From Helicoverpa zea (taxonomy: Eukaryota > Arthropoda > Insecta > Lepidoptera > Noctuidae), in the NCBI RefSeq assembly GCF_022581195.2, contig NC_061461.1, positions 2,356,001 to 2,420,000 on the forward strand: DNA of 64,000 nt, in the 5' to 3' direction. The position numbers and the translations under genes were made by a program. Positions 13,501 through 22,920 of this stretch are shown here, piece after piece. Each line of letters starts with the position of its first letter. Positions within the stretch are counted from its first letter, which is position 1. The notes below the pieces were generated by a model, which was not told where the DNA came from, searched no databases, and saw only the letters and a list, made by a program, of their open reading frames with translations.

Positions 13501-15023
13501 CGAAGCAAACTTTGATGTTTTTAAAATATTTGTTGTAGTACAAAAGGTACAAATTACCTACGTATGTACGTATAGAGACCACAAACAGATAAAACCACCT
13601 AGAAGTTACGATCGCTAAAATAATTACTTTAATCCATTAATCAAGGTACCTAATGTACCAAAAAAACTAAACCCTCAAGGGCAAAGACGAAAAAAATAGA
13701 TAGAAAGAACAAATAAATTGGAAAGCCAACAATACAATGAGTCCACCTAGACCTTAGGAAAGTTACATTTGAGATAAGATCGTGACTCGTGCAGACGAGA
13801 TGGACAAATAAATAGCGAGTTATCGCAGACGAAACCGCGAAATGTCGCGCGTTAAGATAGAGGGAGAAATAGATTAGCTTCTTTTGTTTTTTTTTTGTGG
13901 GTACTTGAGTTTGGGACAGAAATTGTTAGATTTTGAAATCAATTGAACTTTTGGAATATTCTTTAAAGGTTATCTATTACAAGTTTCTTACTAATATCAC
14001 GTAATACATACTACTTAATGTCTCATTACAATATTTATGAAGTCTTACATTTATCGTCAGCTAATTTGAGTATTTAACAAGACACATTGTTTTGAATGAT
14101 CCTGTATTCATGTCTTCCAATAATTTTGTGGTCAAAATCCCAGTCACAGTACAAAACGAACTTTTTGTTGGTTTGGAACACTTTCATGGTAAAATTACAG
14201 AATGTTTGAAATGATGAAAAAAAGTAAACAGATAAACCAAGTGTTTACTTAAGACACGCTCGAAAGCATAGTAATATATAGAATGTCCAGGAAATATAAG
14301 TAAATCCCTCTTAGAAAATAGACAGTAGGTACCTTATTAGTTTCATCGTCAATGTAATCTTATGTCAAGTAGGTAAGATCTCGATTAATCTGCTAAGCTT
14401 ATTATTGTTATGTATTATGGAGATAATTCCTGGATGGGCTTAATAGATATCGAATCATATAACACTTGATATTTCGGGTTCTCAAGTATATTTCAGGGAA
14501 ACTATGTATTTGGACATTACATCCCGATACCGACATAAAAATATTTTTTTTCTCATCATTGTTACCTCTTAAAGATATGTAGATAGGACTTATAGTTTCA
14601 TTATTATTGGTTAAGAGTTTGCCGTGAAGATAGACAGACCACGGCGTAGAAATGTAATAGGTATTATTGGATAAAAAGCCAAAATGCACTGTGTTTCACT
14701 GGGGAATCGAACGCGAAACTTTACGCTCTGAAGCAATTATGGCTCATAGTAAATAGATCAATAAGTTAACCATTTATGCAGTCATCAAACATTACAAATT
14801 ATGCCAAAACATTGTTAAACTATGTTATTTACTGACCAAAAACTTGTGACCACTGCGCCTTAGGCCGGTTCTGTGGATAATCCTTGGGGAACCTCTCCTC
14901 ACTCCAAAGGAACTCCAACGACACTTTGTACACAGCCACATCATCGACGTCACATCCTACCACCAAGCCAAACAACGCTATGAACAAAACCAAGATGGCG
15001 GCCACTCGACACACAACCGCCAT
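4309..15023 (-). CDS. Spondin-2 / M-spondin-like secreted matrix protein, 7 exons
   Basis: The exons join as 15023-14837, 8655-8444, 8166-8062, 7739-7560, 6034-5754, 4841-4807 and 4502-4309, giving 1194 nt and 397 residues. Every intron is GT-AG and all phases close. Residues 1-23 form a signal peptide (hydrophobic core AAILVLFIALFGLVVG). Residues about 30-228 match a spondin_N domain, including QSHSANYTLYHIGS and PSPDWFIGVDAVNLC. Residues 229-333 are a charged, Thr-rich linker. Residues 337-397 are one thrombospondin type-1 repeat with the WSAWSPCSATCG core and six cysteines (337, 348, 352, 374, 383, 389). One spondin_N plus one TSP1 and no reeler domain is the layout of spondin-2/mindin and insect M-spondin (mspo), which are secreted adhesion and matrix proteins. 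Vertebrate spondin-2 is shorter, and the difference lies mostly in the linker. The family call is firm; orthology to a particular Drosophila gene (mspo, CG30046 and others) is not resolved. Confidence 0.93.
4598..4720 (+). repeat. Fragment of the 'CTACTGAACCGAT' dispersed repeat
   Basis: It contains CTACTGAACCGATTTAAATG and a decayed continuation, matching the copies at 6741, 19740 and 55405. It lies in the intron between exon 7 and the microexon. Confidence 0.5.
4807..4841 (-). CDS. Spondin-like gene exon 6: 35-nt microexon
   Basis: Exon 5 ends in phase 2 and the TSP1 exon begins in phase 1, so the two cannot be joined directly. This 35-nt segment has an acceptor (GCACTTCAG/GTCACG) and a consensus donor (ATCCAAC/GTAAGA). 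Its length is 2 mod 3, which is what is needed to repair the frame. It encodes SRLHHAVNRIQ between the Thr of exon 5 and the Pro-Asn-Asp of the last exon. The inference rests on splice sites and frame closure only. Confidence 0.8.
5754..6034 (-). CDS. Spondin-like gene exon 5: charged linker
   Basis: The exon encodes residues 229-321 plus two bases of codon 322. The acceptor reads CTATTTCAG/GTGAAA and the donor ACAAC/GTAAGT. The segment begins with a Lys/Glu-rich helix-like stretch, continues through a very acidic run (DTEDVDDVEDEK) and ends in Val/Thr-rich sequence. No domain is evident. Linkers of this kind vary strongly between species. Confidence 0.88.
6083..6131 (+). repeat. SINE/LINE 3' fragment with GATGATGAT tail
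   Basis: The sequence GGCCTATGTCCAGCAGTGG is followed by a GATGATGATG tail. It resembles the tail of the second SINE type at 41935-42194 and sits in the intron upstream of exon 5. Confidence 0.6.
6741..6905 (+). repeat. Copy of the 'CTACTGAACCGAT' dispersed repeat
   Basis: It begins TTATAAATGCGAAAGTAAC, has the TCTGTTTGTCTGTCGAGC stretch and CTACTGAACCGATTTAAATG, then decays. This repeat is very common in Lepidoptera and has been linked to non-autonomous Helitron-like elements. I could not verify its ends here. Confidence 0.65.
7560..7739 (-). CDS. Spondin-like gene exon 4: end of spondin_N
   Basis: The exon encodes residues 169-228 in phase 0. The acceptor reads ACTTTCAG/TTGGAG and the donor ACAAAG/GTATGT. 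It holds LDAGAASGLTFTAP and ends AKVELTK, which matches the usual final strand of the spondin_N domain. Confidence 0.93.
8062..8166 (-). CDS. Spondin-like gene exon 3: spondin_N core
   Basis: The exon encodes residues 134-168 in phase 0 at both ends. The acceptor reads TTTGCAG/GTGTCT and the donor GAT/GTGAGA. The PSPDWFIGVDAVNLC segment is the most diagnostic spondin_N motif in the protein. Confidence 0.93.
8444..8655 (-). CDS. Spondin-like gene exon 2: spondin_N core
   Basis: The exon encodes residues 63-133. The acceptor reads TTCTGTTCCAG/GACAAT and the donor CTTG/GTAAGG, so it leaves in phase 0. It contains the family-typical stretch GQSHSANYTLYHIG, then an acidic loop (KEGDDDQ), and ends MVFVDGGHSL. 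Confidence 0.93.
8656..14836 (-). other. Large intron 1 of the spondin-like gene
   Basis: This 6.2-kb intron separates the signal-peptide exon from the rest of the gene. It is AT-rich and holds a dispersed repeat at 9584-9835 and a local duplication near 10050-10083. I saw no further exon. It is the likeliest place inside the gene for regulatory elements, but none could be identified with confidence. Confidence 0.85.
9584..9835 (+). repeat. Dispersed repeat headed by an imperfect hairpin
   Basis: CACGGCAGTGTGTCCGCC and GGCGACACACCGGCCGTG form an imperfect hairpin at 9587-9640. A C-rich tract (CGACCCCCCTGTAACTC) and AT-rich sequence follow. I recognise the stretch as resembling an abundant lepidopteran repeat, but only one copy is in this window. 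Confidence 0.4.
14837..15023 (-). CDS. Spondin-like gene exon 1: signal peptide and start of spondin_N
   Basis: The exon encodes residues 1-62 and the first base of codon 63. I chose the ATG at 15023 because it directly opens the hydrophobic signal peptide. The in-frame sequence upstream has no ATG, only a TTG at 15050. The donor reads TTTTTG/GTCAGTAA. Using this donor restores the codon for Gly63 with exon 2 and gives the spondin-like QVFG/QSHSANYTL junction. The alternative donor four bases later would break the frame. The mature protein probably starts near Cys24. Confidence 0.92.
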
Positions 15024-16225
15024 CACGAACAGACGTGCGCGAAAACACAAATATTTTTCTTTCCAATTTTAAACTCGTATTGAATTGAATATTTGTTTAA
15101 TTTGTTGAAGTTAACAGTTTCCGTGTGCGTGTAACTGCTCCGGAGAGATGCGACGGACTTTTCTATTTTGGATTCTCGTTCTCTGCGGACAGAAATAAAC
15201 ACGTCGGCGACGATCCGTACGCGCCAGCCGATGACTTGTGCATCTCGGTTATTTTTAAAACCAAAACATTTTTTCGTGTTATAAGAAAATACAGTGCCGG
15301 AATTTCCTGTTTCTTTCTATTGAGCAATTAATTTATAGTAAAATATAGTTCGGGATTTTTGTTGTAATGAGGAATGCTATATTTCTGCTGCCTGTCTGAT
15401 TGGCATGCTACAATTTAAAAGAAGATATTTTCACTACACGACGTCTATCTATGTCAGGACTAAACATAAAACACAAATCCCCAGTCTATATGGGCGTCCT
15501 CTTAAAAGCACCATTAAGACGCCATCATTTAAAAAAAGAAAATAAAATTCCAAATACAATTTGATCCTGTAAATTCCTCAATAAGTAGACGTTGAAGGGT
15601 CGCAGGTGTTAGTGGTTCGGGGGTGTTTCTGAAGAGAGGGGTGGGGGGGGGGTCTCCTTAAATCGCGGGGCTTTTAACCCGTCCCGAGTGTCCACCTGAT
15701 TGATTGATAGTGGACCTATATCATTGGATTTTTGTGTAACATTGTGAAATATGTTTGGCTATTTATTTATGCGAGAATTTTGTTGTTTGGTGTTGAAATT
15801 TTCGAAATAGATTGGGATTGATGAGGTTTAGTGATGATGGTTGGTTGTTCTCAAGTACTATCAAAGGCCTGCGTTTTCACTAAGCTTTGAAGTGGTCCCA
15901 TTTGGGTGTCAGACTTTTATCAAGTATGTACCTCTTATTCTTTAAAAAGGGTTAATAAAGATTCACTGCAAAACACTGAAAAGACTTCAAAATAAACTAG
16001 TATGAAAATAGCTAGAACCTCAAGAAAAGCAATACTTTTTATGCAGCCAGACGAATAAAGAAGTTTCTGTGGCACGCCGAATGAAAGACAGACAACTAGT
16101 TTTTTACGTGCAAAATTTTATTATGTCGAACATAAAGCTTGAGAAACTGTAAACTACAACATTCTTTATACAAAATCCAACTTTATCCAGACAAAGTGAG
16201 TGCGTCCCACTTCTAGAGGAATAAT

Positions 16226-16500
16226 AAAAAACCGGTCAAGTACGAGTCGGAGTCGTGGACGAAGGTTCCGTACCATTGTCTATGGAAGCAAAAAACACGT
16301 TTGTGGTATGGGGTCCCCCTAAAATATTTACTTTATTCTACTCTTCATTTGTTGTTATAGCAGCAACAATAATGCTCCATTTGTGAAAATTTCACCCTAA
16401 CTTGCCTAACTAATAAGGTACATGAGATACAGAGTGGTGACAGACTGACAGCAGTCTTAGTATGGTCCAGTTTTACCCTTTGTGTGAGGAACCCTAAAAA
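16226..16500 (+). repeat. Abundant lepidopteran dispersed repeat (AAAAACCGGTCAAG type)
   Basis: It opens AAAAAACCGGTCAAGTACGA and closes TTTTACCCTTTGTGTGAGGA followed by ACCCTAAAAA. Blocks such as AAGGTTCCGTACCATTG and GGTGACAGACTGACAG lie between. I recognise this order of blocks from memory of lepidopteran genomes. There is no reading frame. The superfamily is uncertain. Confidence 0.7.
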
Positions 16501-18589
16501 CTTGAAAATTATGCGCTTCCAAGTTTCTCTATTGAGAGTTCCCTTCGAGATATCCTAGGGTTCGACTGAAGTGAGGCTCCGCATCTATCGGGATTCCATT
16601 AACTTGTAGCAGTATACTACCAGTGACAACCCTATTTACTATCGAAAATTCACGCCACACAACGGAAAAATACTCTTATGGCATGCATATAAGATCTAGT
16701 TCGGTTTGAGTTTGTAGCAAATATGAAACTATTGTGCCTATTTTCAAAAGTGATGTAGCGTCAATTGTTATTCATGATCGAGTATAAATAAAGAATTTTG
16801 TCTTCGAGGAAAATAAAAAGAATATATCCAGACATTTTATTTATTTTCCTTCTTATAAAAGTTGAAAATAAAAACCACTGAGTGAGCAATTTAAAAACTA
16901 GGCAAAACACCAACAGGCATATACCTATTTTATATTCAAAGAAAAATCGTTTCCTTAACTCCTAACTTTAGAGAACTTCACTATGTTTTACATCAAGTGC
17001 CGGGAAAAGTTTTGTAAAGTTTATATTGCAGGCTAGATGGCATGATCTTGTAGTGTAGATTAACTCGATTCTTCGCCTGTAAAAGTTAATCGAGTACGCT
17101 TAATTCCGATGATCGTGAAAGTGGTATCGGTAAGATCGTTATTGTTCATGCATGATAGAACTGTTCATAACCTAAGAATAGGTAGTCAGCAGGTAAAATG
17201 TGTCTAATTAGATAATAACAGATTCATTGACCCTAAATTTTAACAAATCCACGCAAAATATCATACAAGATACGGTATTTATTCTATCTATCCAACTACA
17301 TCATTGCTAAATTCAAAGATATCGATAAATTGCCACAAACATCGAACAATCTCTCTAAAACTCCCAATCAAGTTCAAATCTAAACCGCAAAACAAGTAAC
17401 AACGGAGTACAATTTCCTTTAGAAAATAACTTGAACATTCATGCTCATAGTCAACAGCCTGTGCCCATTGGTACTCTTTACAATAAAGCCTCCGTTCAAA
17501 ATTCAAATAAACAAGGAGGTTGGTCTTCAACTCTTTCGATATTAAAAAAGTTTGAAGACGCTATGGTTCTCCTTTGACTTTTTATGCAGGAATGGATTGT
17601 TTTGTTTGGAATATGAGCGGGGTTATGATCTTTTTGTTTTTAGAGTTTTTATTTTCAGGAGCCAATTATGTTTTTTTTTGTCACACATGTTCTTTATTAG
17701 TATAGTAGATTAGCCTATGCTAGAGGTATATTAGCCGTTCTCCTAATTTTAATATTCATCATTTCTCTCAAGATTCTTGAATGAGTTTCCACAGACTATA
17801 AATGAAACTCTTCAGCACTTATAAATTTAATTTTCCTGACCTGTAATGAAAGTGTTGCCCGCCACAAAAATACAGTGTTGGCGTAATATTTAGCGCAACG
17901 TTCTGCTTTTAGATGTTGCCAGCGCATACTACACTTAACCTTACTTTCTTGGATCTATTTTATGAGTTGCAAGGGAAGTGCTTGCGATAGGTAGGATCTT
18001 ATTATTTCTGTATCAGCAAGGAGAACGTCGTAAAAATATGAATTTCAATGGCTGTTCGAGAAACGAACTTTGTTGACCTTTTAGTTAATGTACTGAATAT
18101 CAGAAGAGTAGAATTATATAGTGACTTTTATATTTACAAACCTTTTTCTCTCCACAAGTGACGTTATTGCCAAATTGTGTCGATTGTATTAAAAACTTTT
18201 GCCCACAAAATTTACATTAAAATGATCACAACCCGAATACATTTGAACTCAGGTTACCCATTTCAATTTCTGGTGAATATTTTAAACTTATCTCGACTGA
18301 AGGAAATGGATGAACTGCACATACATAGCATAGTTGGACCAGATTTATTTGACTTGGTCTATCGTCAGATATCTCGGTATAGAATCGAGTTCTATTCGAT
18401 TTGCTCAACGATTGTTTTAACATGAACTATCGTTCATTGAAGTAGAATTACTAACGTCATGTAGATTCAGTTTGCCAATTGTGCCAGGAAGTCAATTGTG
18501 TAGGAAACTATGAGGGATATTGAATCCGAGTTTAACTTGTATGAAACGCTTGATCATTTATTTCTATTAAATGTGGAGTATTGGCATGG

Positions 18590-18728
18590 ATTATCAGGTT
18601 GCCCGGGTAACTGAGTTGAGGAGGTCAGAAACGCAGTTGCTCCCTGTAAACTCAACTGTAGCCGATTAGGTGGAAAGGCGACCCGAACTTATGTAGTCGG
18701 AATAAGGCTCGGCAGATGATGATGGTGT
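18590..18728 (+). repeat. SINE 3' fragment (tail type 1)
   Basis: TCAGGTTGCCCGGGTAACTG, GAGGAGGTCAG and GGCTCGGCAGATGATGATGG align in order to the 3' half of the complete SINE at 36635-37025. The tRNA-like head is absent. Confidence 0.75.
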
Positions 18729-19202
18729 ATGGAATAATAAGATAAGTATGCTTTACCAACGACAAATATTAAATTGGGATACAGACACTGAAACAAATAC
18801 AGTTTTCAAGCTATGTGACTAGTTATCAGAAACTTGTTTTATGAAAATACTAATCTGAGATTCTTAAATTATGTTATGAAAAAACTCGACGAGAGTTTTC
18901 CTTTAAAAAAAAAACTTATCGTATGAATTATAATGAGGTTACCATGTTTTTTATATTCGCAGTCAGTACCTATTCAATAACACTCAAAATCTTTCTCATA
19001 TTCTCTCGGCAAGCAAACATCAACATCGATTTCGGTACATAGTCAAAGACAGATCCACGCGTGTATTTCATTGTTATCAACCCAACTTGGCGAAGTCAGA
19101 TACTGTGCAAAGAAAAACTTTGTTCGACATCGGATTATGTGATTCAAGTCACTGACAATTGTCGAGTGGGGTGGGAACACCAAAACAAGTCCGTTCGAAG
19201 GG

Positions 19203-19235
19203 TATAAAAACATATTGCGAACATTAAGAGTCAGT
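19203..19235 (+). promoter_or_regulatory. Core promoter: TATA box with TCAGT initiator
   Basis: TATAAAAA at 19203-19210 lies 30 bases before the A (19233) of an arthropod-type initiator TCAGT (19231-19235). This is the classic TATA-Inr spacing. The candidate transcript has a short leader, then an ATG at 19268-19270 in the context CCCG/ATG. It is on the opposite strand to the spondin-like gene, 4.2 kb beyond its start codon. Confidence 0.65.
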
Positions 19236-19270
19236 GCACTGCAGACAGGCGACAGACGGTTGACCCGATG
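19233..19270 (+). other. Candidate first exon ending at ATG/GTCAGTAA
   Basis: From the predicted start site to the ATG is a 35-nt leader. The ATG is immediately followed by GTCAGTAAAT, the same donor sequence used by exon 1 of the spondin-like gene in this window. If it is spliced, exon 1 contributes only the start codon. If it is not, the frame reads through 31 residues (MVSKFLMMKE onward) to a TAG. No downstream exon could be assigned, so the gene product is unknown. Confidence 0.4.
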
Positions 19271-19739
19271 GTCAGTAAATTCCTAATGATGAAAGAATTT
19301 GTTAAATCGGTTCAGTTGTGTTTGAGTTTAACCATTACAAACAAACAAAAATTATTAGTGTAGAAAATCTTGATTCCAATCGTAGTTTTCAGTTGGTCTA
19401 ATACCGGCTAAATAGGCAAGTGTTCTTTGTAATGTGCGTACCTACTACCATTCATCTTCATACTGATTTATGAGCACAAACAAACAGTTGGCCGACTAAA
19501 AGTTTGCAGTGTGTGATACTCTAACTCTGTTGGAGTGGGGGCCAGTTATATATGAAGCCGTAAAGTTCACCAAGTTCGGGAATTACAAAGTAAAAGTATA
19601 TTGTATAGCATGAAGGTTTTATGTTGTTGCAGTGTGTGAATGAAGGTTTTGAATGCCAATATTTGGTAGGTTGACGAAGTTGTATTTGCAGCATAATTTG
19701 CGATTATTCCTTTTTTTTCATGAATATAATGAAATAACT

Positions 19740-19880
19740 CATACTAATATAAATGCGAATGTAACTCTCTGTCTGTCGTGCTTTCACTCCGAGCTTACTG
19801 AACCGATTCAAATGCTTGGAACATAGATATTATACATGAACTCCAGAAAGGACATTTATTATTTAGGAAAAGATAGGTAC
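19740..19880 (+). repeat. Copy of the 'CTACTGAACCGAT' dispersed repeat
   Basis: TACTAATATAAATGCGAATG, TCTCTGTCTGTCGTGC and TTACTGAACCGATTCAAATG are in the same order as in the 6741 copy. Only the 5' portion is recognisable. Confidence 0.65.
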
Positions 19881-21564
19881 CTAACTCAGATTTTGATTAA
19901 ATACAGGATGAATATCACGATATTTTTTCCATACAATAAATGGATAGCTATAAGTTACTTACGCAATATTGGTTCATGTTTAATCAAGGTAGCGATACAC
20001 GTTTGAGGCAATATCCTGTCTTCATTAATTTTACCTTGAGCCGGAAATTGAGCTAAATGCCTCTCTGCAGACGTGAAACCTACGATGTGATTTGAAAGTA
20101 TATAAGAAAAAAAAACGAACATCCGTATTGAGCACCTCCTCCTTTTGGGAAGTCGATTGAAAAATTAAATTTAATTAAACGTAAACGGTCTTACTACAAC
20201 AACTTAAACATGTGTCAAACATTTGTCTAAAAAAGTGTGGCTGCAGAATGGATCTTATTTCAACGTCATAATCTGTATTTCTTTTAGACAAGTGTATACG
20301 GATATAGTTTTTTTCAGACAGGATTTAACAAGTTGTGAAAATGAATGGAGGATGCTATGTGCAGCAGTGGAAATCGTGTGACTAAAGAACATAAATGTAT
20401 ATGATGATAAAGCTTTTATGACTTCAAACTATGTACCCACACTTTTCCAAGGAATACCTACATCTTATGTACCAGAAACGGAAAGAACCTCTATCGACCT
20501 GCCACTAAATTAGCTGCATACTAATTCGTAGAAAGAAAATTCACCTCCTTTATTTAACTAATTTTTCAACCATAAATACTAACAACAAACATATATAAAA
20601 CATAACAATTAAAATCCGAAATTCCTGCTCGCATTGTGTACAACAATTAGTGTTACAAAACTAGGTGATTACCTCACAATATTTATTGTGGCGCTAAACA
20701 TTCTACACACACTATTAATGAAACAAAGCGAGTGATAATTGTATTAATTAGATAGGGTTATAGAGTACAATATGCATTATGTTATATTGCTTAAAAACGC
20801 CCTCAGTTTTTTTGAACTTAAGCAGTATAGATCCACCGAGCATTCTGTTCACATCAGCGCTCCCTTGATGTTGCCATTTTAAGACATTATCCAAGAAATT
20901 ATGGTTTTAAAACAAGCCATCATTCGGAGGAATTTTCACTAGACTTTAAATTGCATACTATATGCATGCATGCAATAGTAAGTATGTTGTACATAGATAG
21001 ATGTGACCTAAATGACTGTCAAAATATTAGTTCCTACCCTGGCCACCTGCACAGCTAGCTCAATATATCTGTCTCCTAGCGGGTGAACCTAGCCTACGAA
21101 ACTTAACAAAGGTATATATATATACTATTATAAAACCGTAATTGTGTTACGTAACGATCAGATAGTCATTAAAACTTACAAAGCTACTGTCGCTAAAGAA
21201 ATTGCCAATAGCACTTACTGAACTGACAAGTTGAATTCATAAATTACTTTTGTACTAAAATTCGTTCTTTTATCCATCCAACACATTTCCCAATCAATTA
21301 CCGGAAAGTAAATTACCAAATAATTACGATGCCATCCCTGGAGTCCGGTAGTAAGTTAATGACCTTGGTAAGTTCGCAATTAGCCAGTAGATACTAAATA
21401 TTGATTTTGAAGGTAGCCATGGTAACCAGAATAATAAGGGACAATTTATGGGACAAGACGTCGCAAACAAACCACAGACAAGCTGAGACAAGTAATACAG
21501 TATGATAAGGATTTAAGAATTTTGTTTGAGACTGTATTTTGTACATGGTCATTAGTCAGTCTTA

Positions 21565-21712
21565 TCAAAGTCATCGAGGGATATCGAGTAGGCGGAGTAA
21601 CTAGGTTGAGGAGGTCAGATAATCTGTAGCTCTATGTAAGACATTGGTACTCAGCAGTATCCAATTGGACTGGATACAGGTATAGTTAGGAAAAGCTTAG
21701 GCAGATGATGAC
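21565..21712 (+). repeat. SINE 3' fragment (tail type 1), diverged
   Basis: It retains GTTGAGGAGGTCAGATAA, TTGGTACTCAGCAG and a terminal GGCAGATGATGA in the order seen in the SINE at 36635. It is an older, mutated copy without the tRNA-like head. Confidence 0.65.
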
Positions 21713-22834
21713 TTTGGGCATTATTTGATAGGATAAACTAGACCGTTCTGCAGTCTGCTACATTATTATATTTTTTAGTCCACCACTTCAAAATTATTTT
21801 ATATTGCTGATAACAATATTTTAGTTGGCTAAAATCCACGATAATTTTGATAACCGGTAAACAAAAGACGAATTCCAACTACGCAATTATCGCTTCATTT
21901 GTGTCAAGCTAAACCTCAAACAATATCATAGCCTAGCTGGTATGCCAATGAATAATTTCAACCGAAATTCTTCATGAAGGGTGCAAATGAATGCTCCCAG
22001 GCAGGGGTAGGTAAGCAGGGGTAGGAAACACAAACAATTCACAAAGGCCACTTAATTGCCAATTTACTCATGTTTACAAATACTATTGTTTAATGACAGC
22101 CGGTCAATTAATTTTTGCAATTAAAATTCTATTGTGACAGCGGTCGGAGGATTGAAGTGAAGGAATTTAAGGTTCCTAATATTTTAGCTGAAATATCTTA
22201 GTGGTTTGTGGAAACCCTATTTATGAGGGTAATATCAGGGAAATTCCGGTCCCTAATAGTTTAGCTGGGGATATATTAGCACTAGCTTACATAACACGTT
22301 GTAGTTTAAGTATATGTTCTTGGTATTATTATTGTAACATGAATCATATTAAATGTAACTTAGATTTACTAAATTATTTTTGACTGAAATATAAATAATA
22401 AAAAATATCTATTTTGTCGTCACCCAAACCCAACACGACATCCAACCACAGCACAAAACACAAATACCAATTGCAGAATTTTCCATACCCATACCCGTTA
22501 TTTACAATACAAACGCTATCTATCTGAACATCTACCATTTACAGAGCCCTAATAAAGTAATGAATTTACGCGAATCGACTGAACAAACTGCGGCTGAGCA
22601 CGCGAATTCGTTTGCGAAGATATTTCGCATTGAGTCACGAACTTTGCAAGTTATTTACATGGCGTAGATAGGTTTGGTTGCTATGGTAACGAGTTTCTGT
22701 TATTTTGGTGACAGGAGTGTATTGGATTGGGAGGAGTATGTTGTTAAATGGATGTTATTGTATGTTTCATCGTTATAGTCCTGAGGAGGAGTATGCCATT
22801 ATTTTAGGTCCGTCGTTCCAATCGTTTCTGGGCA

Positions 22835-22920
22835 CCAAATTTATAAAAATTGGTTCAGTAGTTATGGCGTGAAAGAGCGAAAGAAAGACAGAGCTACTTT
22901 CGCGTTTACAATTCGTAATC
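22835..22920 (-). repeat. Fragment of the 'CTACTGAACCGAT' dispersed repeat
   Basis: The minus strand reads ACGCGAAAGTAGCTCTGTC, then ACTACTGAACCAATTTT, corresponding to the first part of the repeat. Confidence 0.6.

Larger units (their letters stand above)
15024..19202. other. Intergenic region upstream of the spondin-like gene
   Basis: This holds the presumed minus-strand promoter and 5' UTR of the spondin-like gene (15024 to about 15200, not delimited), a G-rich tract near 15619-15652, a dispersed repeat at 16226-16500 and a SINE tail fragment at 18590-18728. No coding sequence was recognised. Confidence 0.6.

Noticed and set aside
14993..15004. AAGATGGCGGCC as a YY1/Pho site
   Set aside because: Here the sequence is explained by the Val-Ala-Ala-Ile-Leu codons of the signal peptide.
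14884..15072. Plus-strand frame opposite the signal-peptide exon
   Set aside because: It is an antisense shadow of spondin-like exon 1.
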